From contig OX031070.1 in NCBI GenBank assembly GCA_943736015.1, positions 40,292,173 through 40,356,172 on the forward strand: a stretch of 64,000 nucleotides of DNA, in the 5' to 3' direction. The notes under the pieces were generated by a model that had not been told where the DNA came from, made no database searches, and saw only the letters and a program-made list of their open reading frames with translations. The translations under genes were made by a program, and so were the position numbers. Below are positions 50,886-60,134 of the stretch, piece after piece. The DNA is from Tridacna crocea (lineage: Eukaryota; Mollusca; Bivalvia; Cardiida; Cardiidae). The stretch's first letter is position 1. Each line of letters begins with the position of its first letter.

Positions 50886-51064
50886 TAACTCTTCAGGGAC
50901 TGGCAATGTATGACTGTCCCAATATTTAAAGCAGTTGTAGACAACACAATAAATATGGCTCAAATTATTCAATTTGTATCAATTAAGGCATGACAACATT
51001 GCTTGAAAAAGAGCAAATGCTGGTCAAAAGCATTTCTATAGCTGACCATAATTTTTCAAACGCG
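50886..51064 (-). mobile_element. Degenerate family A MITE
   Basis: AACTCTTCAGGGACTGG, GCAGTTGTAGACAACACAAT, ACATTGCTTGAAAAAGAGC and AATGCTGGTC. The right end is not recognisable. Confidence 0.5.
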
Positions 51065-51629
51065 TGCTTTCGGTAAAATTTGAGGTAGATCATATTGCAA
51101 GACCTGAAAGGAAAACAAATCCTACAAATTTTGGTACCCCAGTAATTTACAACCCCAGATATCCCGCAGAGTTGTTTTCCAATAAATTGAAACCCTCTAC
51201 ACTCGAAGCGCGAAATTCGGGTTATAAGTGCAAAGGGTTTGCAGAGATGGCCAGTCAATATATAACTCCGTATGTGATCGATTTCACGGCCAAAAGGGAT
51301 CAAACTCTCATAATTTAATTGGCTTACATAGCGGTCAAATAACAGTTACCGGGTTTGATTTGCATGATAAAGTTGGCCATGGAAATTCCAGATTATATCC
51401 TTTATTTAGTATATGAAAATTCCCTTGTTAAAAGAGAATTTGCCAGTTTTTCGAACATTCATTATTTGAAACCGTTTGATGATCGTGAGGTTTACAAAAC
51501 GAATTTTGTGTGGGTATGTGTGTGTAAATTTTATGTTCAAAGTTATGAAAATGATAAATGATTTAAGGAAACAAATTTTCGTTCATATTTAATGACTCGG
51601 AAATTACTTCTGACGAGCACATACAGAAA
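51065..51629. other. No gene assigned; overlapping short open frames
   Basis: An 84-codon plus frame (51064-51318), overlapped by a second (51228-51416) and a minus frame (50983-51303). The sequence is less AT-rich and free of known repeats, so an exon is possible, but I recognise no domain and see no clear splice pair. Confidence 0.3.
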
Positions 51630-51838
51630 CCTTTACCTATCAATCTATCGTGCTAACGACGCTGAGAAGGGAGATATTTGAAAACTTTGTGGTCAGCTGC
51701 ATTTTCTCCTTTTCCTACAATGTTATTTACACATTTTATGACAATCTCACTATATAGCCACATTTAATTTGTTGTCTGCAAGTGCTTATTTTTTTTTATT
51801 TTGATAAGTCTAAAACAATACCGGATTGTAAAGAGTTG
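51630..51838 (+). mobile_element. Degenerate family A MITE
   Basis: CAGCTGCATTTTCTCCTTTT, TTTGTTGTCTGCAAGTGC and GGATTGTAAAGAGTTGA. The left hairpin arm is lost. Confidence 0.6.
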
Positions 51839-52066
51839 ACCCTTTACCATACAATCCCTGGTTTTAATGACCCTGAGATAAAAGCCTGTTGAAAACATTG
51901 TGGGAGAAGGAGAAAATGCTGGTAACCAGCATTTTCTCCTTTTCCCACAATGTTTTCGACCCTGCTGGAAACAACTTTCATAATTTGAGTCACTTTTATC
52001 TTGTCGTCTGCTGGTGCTTTAAATTTGGACAAGTCTAAAAAATTTTATTGTTTGGTATAGGGTTAA
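51836..52066 (+). mobile_element. Family A MITE
   Basis: TTGACCCTTTACCATACAAT to TTTGGTATAGGGTTAA; hairpin perfect bar GGGAGAAGG. Confidence 0.87.
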
Positions 52067-52255
52067 ACACATACCTTGGCTTTTAATTAACATTAATACC
52101 GGACAATCTAGTACCTAGATAAGACTGCAAGTTATGTAGTTTTATTTTGATGTACAATTGTGCAAACTTTGATCAACGGGAGGTAAACATTGCAGTTTCC
52201 TAATTTGTGAGGAGTTATATTTTTGCTCCATTAAATACCCTTTTGAGGTTGGTTG
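52067..52255. other. No gene seen
   Basis: Faint D'-like trace (AGATAAGACTGCAAG) only. Confidence 0.35.
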
Positions 52256-52517
52256 GTTGAATTGAGGTTTAACGCCACTTTAACAGCTATGGTCATATTA
52301 TGGCGGTCGGTGACACACATGTGTTTTCTGGCTTTCTCACACCGGTACTAACACAACTTTCTTTCCAAAGCCACCGACTACTTTTCTCACATGCTTCAGC
52401 AGAGGTGAAAGGCGAAAATACGCCGGAAAGAAAGTTTGCCTCAACTGGGTATCGAACTCACATCCACCAGGCCATGAGTCCGACACGCTCACCACTGAGC
52501 CACTCAGGTGGGCCCCT
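52256..52517 (-). repeat. tRNA-derived SINE (minus), copy 2
   Basis: On minus: CTGAGTGGCTCAGTGGTGAG (A-box), CTCATGG anticodon-loop region, GATGTGAGTTCGATACCCAG (B-box), body with TTTCTTTCCGGCG, end GGCGTTAAACCTC. The best-preserved SINE here. Not a working tRNA because the acceptor stem and 3' end do not fit. Confidence 0.78.
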
Positions 52518-52736
52518 TTTGAGGACAATATAGATCTAGATTAATATCACATTGCACAAATACTCCATTCTTATCATGGATTTCCAATGTCAATTACGGT
52601 GATTTTTTTTTTTTCAAATGTGATTTGACATGTATATCACTCGTTTTGGAGACAAAATCTTCTAGGGATTTCTGACGAAAGGTCTGCCCAGTGTTTACTG
52701 CTCAGCTGCTAAGGTTTCACACGACAACATGAAGAA

Positions 52737-53097
52737 GAGGTTGGCTTCTTTAAAAAGGAAAGGGGGTGAGGTCAGCATAAATGTTTTCAAATAGTTTATT
52801 GGCTTTCAAGTTCAATATATTTTGGTACATGTAAACAAACGAGTTAAAAAGTCGCTGCGTAGAAACCTCATATGCTTTACATGCTTTACATACGTCATTT
52901 ATAAAAATAAACCACGTCTATTTCTTGTTTCGGGTTTTTTTTTTTTATTTCGCTTTATTTACAAAACCATGACGGAACAGACTGTGTAACAGAACAATTA
53001 AGCTAGAAGAAATAGAATTAGACAGCAATTTCTGTGGCACCGTCTGCTTTATAAACTCACCACTGTTGGAGATGTCTGATGATCTCTCCAAAAAATG
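52737..53097 (+). repeat. Family P dispersed repeat, copy 3
   Basis: As 46962-47457 but lacking the middle ~190 bp and carrying an extra ~43 bp (TGGCACCGTCTGCTTTATAA region) before ATGATCTCTCC. Confidence 0.7.
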
Positions 53098-53585
53098 TTG
53101 GGAAGTACGAAAATTGAACAATTGCGGCATTCTATAAGTTACACATGTGTCTACATGCTTAACTTCGATAAAAGGAAAAAGTTGTTATTTTGCATTTTGT
53201 CATCAACAACTATAATTATACAAAGGGAAAAACGAAACAAAAATATGGAAAAGAAGCACCAAAACTCCCCAACAATATTGACAAGCCGGATATTGAATAC
53301 TTGTCTGGATTCCAACACGTCAGGGCAATGGTCTGGTTTGGTTGATATAAAACGGACTGTCACGATTTTTGTGTTGAAGAAATTTTCCACCATCAGTTTC
53401 ATAGATGTAAATGTATATTTCACAAAAGTGGATAAAATAATGTTTATTATCGACTCAATTTGAAAAAGAAAAAGTTGATTCTGTTAAAAAAAAAAAAGAT
53501 ACCCGTAGGTAACCGTTTGAACAATATGCCATCTCTTGTTGTTATAGCATTTATAACTGTTTCAACGGTTTTTTTGAGGCGGGAT
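53098..53585. other. No gene assigned
   Basis: Open on both strands: 122 codons (+, 53095-53463) and 90 codons (-, 53151-53423). No domain recognised and both are low-complexity K/I/F-rich. Possibly chance in AT-rich DNA. Confidence 0.3.
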
Positions 53586-53814
53586 TTAACTCATTACCAA
53601 ACGACAAAATTTTAGGTTTGTCCAAATCGAAAGCATTTGCAGACGACAAAATAAAAGTGACATAAAATTTGAAATTTGTTTTGTGAAGGGTAGAAAACAT
53701 TGTGTGAAAAGGAGAAAATGCTGGTTACCAGCATTTTCTCCTTTTCCCACAGCGTTTTCTGAAGGCGTCTTTCTCAGGGTCGTCAAAAGTAGGGATTGTG
53801 TGGTAATGGGTTAA
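53586..53814 (-). mobile_element. Family A TTAA MITE, 150 bp upstream of the ABHD-like gene
   Basis: Complete 229-bp copy. Hairpin mismatches (TTGTGTGAAAAGG, CCCACAGCG). The only repeat between 53586 and the ATG at 53964, so it falls in the likely promoter or 5'-intron zone. Confidence 0.9.
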
Positions 53815-53935
53815 ATCTCAAATAATAGTCACCAAGGAATTACAAAGAAATATTTCTAGAATAAAGTGCTCAAAAACTTGGACATGCTAATTTAAAGACG
53901 GATACGTGCATATGTACATGTATGCACCATCTTTT

Positions 53936-53950
53936 TAAATTCTTTGACAG
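53936..53950 (+). promoter_or_regulatory. Candidate 5'-UTR splice acceptor of the ABHD-like gene
   Basis: AATTCTTTGACAG|AAAC, preceded by CATCTTTTT, fits an acceptor 14 bp before the ATG. It would imply a non-coding first exon upstream. Confidence 0.35.
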
Positions 53951-53963
53951 AAACTAGTAAAAA

Positions 53964-55106
53964 ATGCTCCTATTAAATCTGGCATTGCTTGCAGTACACT
54001 GCATGTTGTTTTACGTCGTTATACGGATCGGAAACTGTTTTAGAGTTATGGATATTATTCCCGTTCTTCACTCGAAAGATTCTGTGTTGACCAAATACCT
54101 TCTTCGAAAGTGTGGACTGTTAAATAAACCCTTTTGCCCTCAACGCTTTTTAAGAGACAGATATGTTCAAACATTACTTGGATATTTTTATAACGCAACG
54201 TCAGGTGTTACCTTTGAGCGGGAATATGTCCAAATGTATGATAAAGGAGTGGTTGCCCTTGACTGGTATAGAAGTCATTTACAAAAGTTACGGAGTAACA
54301 GTCCAATTTTGGTGATATTTCCGAGACTAACCGGGGACGCAATAAGCGTGGCAAATATTTGCAGACTGGCGTCATCCAAGAGTTATCGGACTGTGGTTAT
54401 CAATAGACGAGGCCATGGAAATAGTTTGTTGACAACTCCGAAATTGACCAGTGCAGGGGATCCAAGTGATGCCAAACAGGCGATAGAGTATATATTTTAT
54501 AAATACCCGTATGTTCAAATGGTTGGGGTCGGTTTTGGAGCAGGGTGCGCCACTCTATTTTCTTATCTTGGTGAGCGTGGTTCTTCGTCTTTACTGAGAG
54601 CTGCTGTATGTATTTCTCCGTCTTACGACAATACAGAAAAACTTTGTGAACAAATACCGAAATTTTACGAACTGCTAGCTTTGATAAACCTGAAGAGAAT
54701 GCTTCTTCGATACTTTAATGCTTTACATAAGATCATTGACGTCAAGGCAGCTATCCTCAGAGCGTGGACTTTAAAAGATTTCGATTTTCATGTTTACTGC
54801 AAGATGAACGGAATCGAAACTTTTGAGGCATTCTGGAAGAAAAACGATCCAATGAGAGACGTGGACGATATCGCTGTACCGGTGCTCTGTTTGAACAGCA
54901 TTGATGACCCGGTGTCGACCGTAGATAATATCCCGTTTGATTTGTTCAATTTTTATCCAAATATGCTGTTAGTAACTCTTGAAAAAGGGGGCCATTGCGC
55001 GTTTCACGAGCGCCTGCAAGGGCCTTCCTGGGCAGAACATTTGACAATTCATTTCATGGAAAGCGTCTTAGACTTTATTGCCCATTCAAAGTACTTGTAT
55101 AAGTGA
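53964..55106 (+). CDS. ABHD1/ABHD3-type alpha/beta-hydrolase lacking the nucleophile (putative pseudoenzyme)
   Basis: 380 residues. The ATG is fixed by an in-frame TAA two codons upstream. Residues 2-24 form a hydrophobic anchor, as in membrane-tethered ABHD1/2/3 lipases, followed by PFCPQRFLRDRYVQTLLGYF, which matches the start of the family's core. Other landmarks: PRLTGD at 120-125 (oxyanion region, usually PGLTG), NRRGHGN at 147-153, the nucleophile elbow, DDPV at 314-317 (acid), and GGHCAF with His344. The elbow reads G190-F-G192-A-G, where the family has G-x-S-x-G, so Ser is replaced by Gly; acid and His remain. The frame is otherwise intact and similar in length to relatives (~400), so the change is not simple decay. 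Vertebrate relatives have many introns; this frame has none, which suggests a retrocopy. Probably non-hydrolytic; binding or scaffold roles are inference. A novel nucleophile elsewhere cannot be excluded. Confidence 0.9.
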   Translation: MLLLNLALLAVHCMLFYVVIRIGNCFRVMDIIPVLHSKDSVLTKYLLRKCGLLNKPFCPQRFLRDRYVQTLLGYFYNATSGVTFEREYVQMYDKGVVALDWYRSHLQKLRSNSPILVIFPRLTGDAISVANICRLASSKSYRTVVINRRGHGNSLLTTPKLTSAGDPSDAKQAIEYIFYKYPYVQMVGVGFGAGCATLFSYLGERGSSSLLRAAVCISPSYDNTEKLCEQIPKFYELLALINLKRMLLRYFNALHKIIDVKAAILRAWTLKDFDFHVYCKMNGIETFEAFWKKNDPMRDVDDIAVPVLCLNSIDDPVSTVDNIPFDLFNFYPNMLLVTLEKGGHCAFHERLQGPSWAEHLTIHFMESVLDFIAHSKYLYK

Positions 55107-55267
55107 ACATCAATTGTAAAAGTCATCTCATAAAAGAATGATTAAGTTCCGCTTTATTTAGCATTTTAATCTAAAAATACATAAATGGTAGGATTCGTTG
55201 TTCCTTCAACAAATATACTTGCTAAGTTTGTCAGCGCAGATCATGACCAGACTGCATAAAACGTGTA
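55107..55267 (+). other. 3' flank of ABHD-like gene
   Basis: No canonical AATAAA before the next MITE. CATAAA at 55182 is a weak possibility. A D' trace is at 55225-55262. Confidence 0.35.
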
Positions 55268-55496
55268 TTAATCCTTTCCCAAACAATCCCTTGTTTTCAC
55301 ATCTCTTACATACAAGCCTTCTGAAAACATTGTGGGAAAAGGAGAAAATGCTGGTAACCAGCATTTTCTCCTTTTTCCACAATGTTTTCTTCCCTTCCCA
55401 AAGCAAATTTCAATTTTTCAGTCACATTTATTTTGTCGTCTGCAAATTCTTTCAATTTGGACCAGTCTAAATTTTTGTCGTTTGGTAAAGAGTTAA
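55268..55496 (+). mobile_element. Family A TTAA MITE, 160 bp downstream of the ABHD-like gene
   Basis: Complete; TTAATCCTTTCCCAAACAAT to GTTTGGTAAAGAGTTAA. Its plus strand lacks AATAAA (the motif lies on the minus strand). Confidence 0.9.
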
Positions 55497-55617
55497 GATC
55501 CTTTATCTACCCGGCCCGCCATGCCTAGAGATTCGATTCTGCAGGAGCTTTTCGACGACAACTACAATTATTATTTTCTCCTGTTGAGACTGGGATTTTG
55601 TTTATAACTATGTCGCT

Positions 55618-55816
55618 TTAATGGTGGTATTTAGATTTTTTACATGATTAAATTAAAAAATATTCATACCACGCGGGCACGGAAATCTATTATGAAAAAA
55701 GTAATACAAATCATCAATAATTAAAAATCATAAAGTTACAAAAAAGAAAAACCCCAAAAATGGTGGTGTTCCCTTAAATGGCTAGTAGCCTCTTAAGATA
55801 TTTTTAGATTTCACCA
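55618..55816 (-). mobile_element. Family E element, partial copy
   Basis: TTAATGGTGGTATTTAGATT to CCTCTTAAGATATTTTTAGA. The distal two-thirds are missing. Confidence 0.75.
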
Positions 55817-55889
55817 AAGCAAATGAAGTCAGATCTAGCGCTTTAATGTTTAATCTTTATCATCTGAATAAGTGAAATAAAAGTTGGGA

Positions 55890-56010
55890 ACAGATATCTT
55901 CAAATCGGACAGTGTAGATCCACGATCAGACTGCACGTCCTGAGTAGTCAGATCTTGATCTACACTGTCCAAAATCGGTTTCTGAGTCTCGCACAGCAGC
56001 CTATGGATTA
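55890..56010 (-). mobile_element. Family D' element, half
   Basis: ATCGGACAGTGTAGATCCAC, hairpin ACGATCAGACTGCACG, ACACTGTCCAAAATCGG, CCTATGGATTAAA. Confidence 0.65.
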
Positions 56011-56109
56011 AAATGCATTTACTGTTTATACTGCATGTGCGTCTTTCCTCTGCTTGAAAATGCCTATGTCATATTTTTGGCAACTTAAAAAGAGTACAGT
56101 ATTGCTAGT

Positions 56110-56200
56110 TCTAGTGGGCTAAAAACAGTCAATTTAGTTATAGCTAATCAGAAATTGTAATACAATGTAGAATAAGACTTAGGATGTGATTAATTAAGGC
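56110..56200. mobile_element. Family J remnant
   Basis: GGGCTAAAAACAGTC, AGCTAATCAGAAATTGTA and GTAGAATAAGACTTAGGA recall the J centre and right arm. Confidence 0.4.
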
Positions 56201-56212
56201 TGTATGGTAAAT

Positions 56213-56778
56213 ACACTCAGCAAAACGCCTAACCGATCACTTTTGTTTCTCCTGTGAAATTGACCAAGTAACAGAGAAATGCATAAAACAACTTATAACA
56301 TATGTTATAGACAATAGACATGGTATTGTAATGAAAATGTTTTCGATTTTGCAGGTAAAAATATCTCTTTTTCAGAAAAAGGAAAACACATGGTTTGCGC
56401 ATGCGCCGTGCATATCAGAAAGACAGGCTTAAAATGAGAAGCATACATTACTGATTTTTCTTCAGTGATAAGAAAAAACATGAAAGTTATTCTCTGCACA
56501 AAAATATAACCCGGGGAAGGAGTGTGAAGTTTTTTTTCAAAAAAGTGATTTTTCAATTTTCACTGTTAAGTGAATGCATTTTTAATAAAAACATTTCAAT
56601 AGAACAAGTCGAAGAATTCTTTTCAAACTTGGGTTGGAGTATACTTTTACACTGGTCAATCATTCTCAAACAACATCAAACTATATGAACTGCCTCTTTC
56701 TTGGACAGCGGATGCCAAAAAAGGTCTACGGAGAATTTCGGCTTAAAAGTGATCGCTTAGAAGTTTTGTTCAGTGTGT
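56213..56778. mobile_element. Element with CACTCAGCAAAACGCCTAAC ends
   Basis: Inverted ends of ~33 bp (CTCAGCAAAACGCCTAACCG and the complement AGTGATCGCTTAGAAGTTTT) enclose ~500 bp. An 83-codon minus frame inside has no recognised product. One end recurs at 42935-43036. Non-autonomous DNA transposon. Confidence 0.65.
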
Positions 56779-56993
56779 AGACCGGGGTTTGAACATACTG
56801 AACTACCGAGAAGTAACGTCTGTGGGTTTCTCTTAGTTTATTTCTTTATCAAGACCAATCCAAAACAATGGCTGTGGAATCAATTCAAATGTCCAATATA
56901 CAAAAACTTAAGATTTTTGAAAAAAATTACATTTTTTCAGTGGAACATTTTGTCTTAACATGTTACTATAAGACAGCTTTTTTTTAAACCCAT

Positions 56994-57214
56994 TACCACA
57001 CAATCCCTACTTTACACGACCCAGAGAAAGGAGCCTTTAGAAAACATGGTGGGAAAATGGAGAAAATGCTGGTTACCAGCATTTTCTCTTTTTCCCACAA
57101 TGTTTTCTACCCTTCAACAAACAAATTTCAAATTCTCAGTCACTTTTATTTTGTCATCTGCAAATGCTTTCAATTTGGACGAACATAAAATTTTGTCGTT
57201 TGGTAATGAGTTAA
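56994..57214 (+). mobile_element. Family A MITE with flipped hairpin centre
   Basis: Plus-oriented outer arms but a GGTTACC centre. TTAA at both ends. Carries AATAAA on the minus strand (57147-57152), ~400 bp beyond the stop codon of the IL-17-like gene. Confidence 0.88.
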
Positions 57215-57224
57215 AGCATAATCG

Positions 57225-57310
57225 GCATTCTGGCGAAAGGAGAAATTGTTCCTGTAAATGCTTGCAATTTTAGACAAGCCTAAAATTTTTGTCGATTAGT
57301 AAGTAGTTAA
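57225..57310 (+). mobile_element. Family A right-half fragment
   Basis: GGCATTCTGGCGAAAGGAGA, GTAAATGCTTGCAATTTTAG and GTCGATTAGTAAGTAGTTAA. The right TTAA is shared with the next copy. Confidence 0.65.
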
Positions 57311-57531
57311 CTCTATCACACGACAAAATTTTAGACTTGTCCTTACTGAGCACATTATGCAGACGATAAAACAAACGTGATTGAGAAATTGAAACCTGAC
57401 TTTAGAAGAGTAGAAAACATTGTGGGAAAAGGAGAAAATGCTGGTTACCAGCATTTTCTCCTTTTCCCATAGTGTTTTCATAAGGCCTCTTCCTCTGGGT
57501 CGTAATCAGGGATTGTTTGGGAAAGGGTTAA
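57307..57531 (-). mobile_element. Family A TTAA MITE, 22 bp past the IL-17-like stop
   Basis: Complete TTAA-TTAA copy; left arm has a local change (GTCCTTACTGAGCACATTAT). It must lie within the 3'-UTR of the gene at 57553 if that transcript extends beyond 22 nt. Confidence 0.9.
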
Positions 57532-57552
57532 GTAGTAACTGACAGTATAAGG

Positions 57553-58242
57553 CTATATGACGCAAGGCAAAACGGCAACGCATCCAACCCCGATATTTAC
57601 GTTATCGTAACAGGTCCGCGTACCGTTACATTGCTGAAGTTGTACTCTTCGGCTAGCATACTTTGGTACACATTCAATTAAAGAGCTCGAGATAGCGGTA
57701 ACTCTGTCCCGTCGGCAGAAGGCCTCCTGTAAAGACCTCTTCCAAGAAGCTTCGAGACGCCTTCGGTATGCCCATGGACATAGCTCTCTCTGCTCATCGG
57801 AAGCGCAACTTTCACTTCGCTTTATCCTATTTGACAGTTTATCCGTCACGTGAGACGTGACGTCATCATCTTTCAAAATGGCGTCATTTCTCATGGTCTT
57901 AATAACATTATTAATCTGCTTCTGTATACCTAGTTGGTTGCTTTTGCTTATAGTCTTGATATTAAATGGTATGTTTTCTAATAGACTATCCCTTCCTATC
58001 AAAGATGAGTTGAGATCGTCAGCACTGTGGTGTACCTCATCACCTTTTATATTGAGAGCTTTCACAACAGCTGAGTACCGACCTTCATTATCATGCCGTC
58101 CAGAACCATTCCTTATGTTGTTAAGTAATTTCAAAATGAAATCATCTGAATGAACACCAGCATTGTAAGATGTGCTGTAATTGTCGGATGTTGAAGCAGC
58201 CAAACTTTTAGTTAAAGTCAAAACTATCAGAAGAAGTCTCAC
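57553..58242 (-). CDS. IL-17-like secreted cytokine, terminal coding exon
   Basis: The frame of 229 codons opens at the 3' side of a splice acceptor (TTTTCTTACAG|GTGAGACTT) with GTG as its first codon and an in-frame stop upstream, so the ATG exon lies to the right and is not identified. Residues 2-17 (RLLLIVLTLTKSLAAS) make a signal peptide core. A hydrophilic pro-region follows, then R139-I-K-R142, a furin-type site. The ~87-residue mature part has eight cysteines (146, 155, 176, 191, 205, 211, 221, 227) and the IL-17 landmarks CPWAY (155-159), LQEAFC (171-176), ECVP (190-193), CNGT (205-208) and IGVGCVAVLP (217-226). The usual CxC near the end (VGCTC) is VGCVA here, so one family cysteine is displaced. 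NXS/T sites at 21, 45, 78 and 206. Role by family: secreted dimeric ligand of IL-17 receptors in innate immunity. Stop TAG at 57553-57555. Confidence 0.82.
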   Translation of the reverse strand: MRLLLIVLTLTKSLAASTSDNYSTSYNAGVHSDDFILKLLNNIRNGSGRHDNEGRYSAVVKALNIKGDEVHHSADDLNSSLIGRDSLLENIPFNIKTISKSNQLGIQKQINNVIKTMRNDAILKDDDVTSHVTDKLSNRIKRSESCASDEQRELCPWAYRRRLEASWKRSLQEAFCRRDRVTAISSSLIECVPKYASRRVQLQQCNGTRTCYDNVNIGVGCVAVLPCVI

Positions 58243-58256
58243 CTGTAAGAAAACGA
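58243..58256 (-). promoter_or_regulatory. Splice acceptor of the IL-17-like gene
   Basis: On minus, CGTTTTCTTACAG directly before the open frame: pyrimidine-rich, with AG. It explains the absence of an ATG at the start of the signal peptide. Confidence 0.65.
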
Positions 58257-58310
58257 CGTTTTATTGTCAGTCATATCGTAAATTTTGTTGCTCACATGCA
58301 CCTGTAATCA

Positions 58311-58520
58311 GAACCGGTGTAATCAGAGAAATGACCCTCCCCTATAAAATGACCCACGGGCCATTTCACTCTGTAGAGAAATGACCCGGGTCATTCCTCC
58401 ACGTAGTGAAATTACTTCTGGGGTCATTTCTCTACGTAGAATAATGACCCGGGTCATTCCTCTACGTAGTGACATTACTTCTGGTGTCATTTCTCTACAT
58501 AAGCCGTACAACGGCGTAAA
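58311..58520. mobile_element. Family L element, second type
   Basis: AACCGGTGTAATCAGAGAAA left end, ATGACCCTCCCCTATAAAAT, then alternating TCATTCCTCCACGTAGTGAA and TCATTTCTCTACGTAGAA units (~80-bp period). It lies in the putative intron of the IL-17-like gene. Confidence 0.8.
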
Positions 58521-58620
58521 AAAAATACGTATCAAATCAGGGTCATTTACGGTTCCAATGATGATATGATGACGAAACCTGTTAGTGAAATTATTCTGAT
58601 TAGTTTTGACTGACTAAAAC

Positions 58621-58711
58621 GTTGTGATATCTATAGGATTTGACATGAGTTGACTTTTGAGATAAGATTTTATTAAACGAGTCTAGGGAAATGTTATTAA
58701 GCGAGTCTTTG
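58621..58711 (+). repeat. Dispersed ~90-bp repeat (pair with 5045-5132)
   Basis: TATAGGATTTGACATGAGTT, TTATTAAACGAGTCTAGGG and TTAAGCGAGTC match 5045-5132. Confidence 0.55.
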
Positions 58712-58827
58712 ATGTGTACACCGACTGCCGTGATAGACCCGTACATTGTACTGTTGAAAACGGTGATAACCACGAAAAAAAAAGATAACAATGTTTAATC
58801 ATAAAAAATTAGCATTACACTGACTTT

Positions 58828-59045
58828 TATCTCTTTACCACATCATTCCGACTTTCAACGACACTGAAAAAGAAAGCCTTTTGAAAACAATGTGGGGAAA
58901 GGAGAAAATGCTGGTAACCAGCATTTTCTCCTTTACCCACATTGTTTTCTACCCTACCGAAGGAAAATTGCACCATTTGAGCCACACTGAAGTTGTAGTC
59001 TGGAAATGCTTTCAGTTTAGATAAGGCTGTAATTTTGAAGTCTTA
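58828..59045 (+). mobile_element. Family A MITE; compensated hairpin
   Basis: Arms read AAAACAATGTGGG and CCCACATTGTTTT, so the usual ATTGTG / CACAAT pair is changed on both sides. Ends have decayed (TTATCTCTTTACC). Confidence 0.85.
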
Positions 59046-59207
59046 TATAGAAGATAATCAACTGGTTATTTTCGATATGAGAAATATCTCACGAGGATGC
59101 GTTGTTAGGTGTTGAAAAAACGAGTGCTCAGCACGAGTTTTTTTTAACGCCTTACGACGCATCCGAGTGAGATATTTTTCATGTCAAAAATAACCAGCTG
59201 ATTATTC
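59046..59207. repeat. Inverted repeat, arms ~70 bp
   Basis: CAACTGGTTATTTTCGATAT, GAGAAATATCTCAC, AGGATGCGT and their complements (AAAAATAACCAGCTG), with a centre ACGAGTGCTCAGCACGAG. A single copy in the window. Confidence 0.85.
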
Positions 59208-59502
59208 TATTTATTATATGTGCCTTATTAACATCATTATTTTTAATTTTTCGTTTGAAAGTCGAAATCAATACTTTGGATAGAGAGAAGAAATCAGGGA
59301 ATAAAGGAACAAAACGAGACTACTGGTTGAAAATATGGAACTTACAATTAACACTATCTATAAGTGCTTAATGAAAAACAAAAGTCACGAGTTCCTAAAT
59401 TACGGCAGTGAGTGAAACTGAAAGTTGATATCGTCACTAGTGATGATATCAAAATTTATTACACTGGGAAATTCCAGGATTTCACTGCTAGGTATATAAT
59501 AA
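59208..59502. other. No gene or repeat recognised
   Basis: AT-rich with a small hairpin ATATCGTCACTAGTGATGAT at 59428. Confidence 0.4.
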
Positions 59503-59909
59503 ATAGAGGATATTTGCTTTTTTCGGTGAAAGATCGAAATTTATTTCATCGAGTGAACACCGTCGGTAATATTTTCACGAGTGGCATAAATTTCGATCTT
59601 TCACCGAAAAATACAAATATTCTATCTATTTCATGCTTTTAACCCTTTCTAGGAGGAGCTTTATCAAAATCCAGTACAGTTCTTCCCCGTGGCGTACCCC
59701 TCCCGCATAGCAACGCATAGCAATATTACGTCAAGCTCGTGAAATGTAAGGTATATGATGTCATATTTCCCATCTGGTTGTGAGGCACGCGCAATATACC
59801 AAGGCAACAAGAACTTGAAAATCGGTATTTTCACTGGTGGTACCTGTGTAAGATCGAAAAATATTTTCACTGCTATTTCTCGATATCCTACCGAAAAGCA
59901 TGAAATAAA
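59503..59909 (+). mobile_element. Family I element, fold-back shortened
   Basis: GGTGAAAGATCGAAATTTAT to ACGAGTGGC, then directly ATAAATTTCGATCTTTCACC: most of the second inner arm is deleted. The right module is intact to CGAAAAGCATGAAATAAA. Confidence 0.82.
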
Positions 59910-60134
59910 AAAGGGTTATATAACAACTAATAATGATAACTACCATTTTAAAGCTGCCTGCACAAAGCTTGAAATCTTCAGTATATAGAAATCTATTTTC
60001 TGGTATTCTGAGCGTTTGTAAATTGGTTTTTGACCAAATGTAAAAGGAATGGAACAGTATTTATACTAAATCCAACATGCTTGTTGGCAAACAAATGAGC
60101 TGCTAAAATTTTAGGGAATTTTTTTATTCGCCGG
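59910..60134. other. No gene or repeat recognised
   Basis: Unassigned AT-rich sequence. Confidence 0.4.

Noticed and set aside
52430-52517. Functional tRNA gene on minus
   Set aside because: Same reasons: no proper acceptor stem or terminator, and a body shared with 42605.
57857-58153. 98-codon plus frame
   Set aside because: Antisense shadow of the IL-17-like exon.
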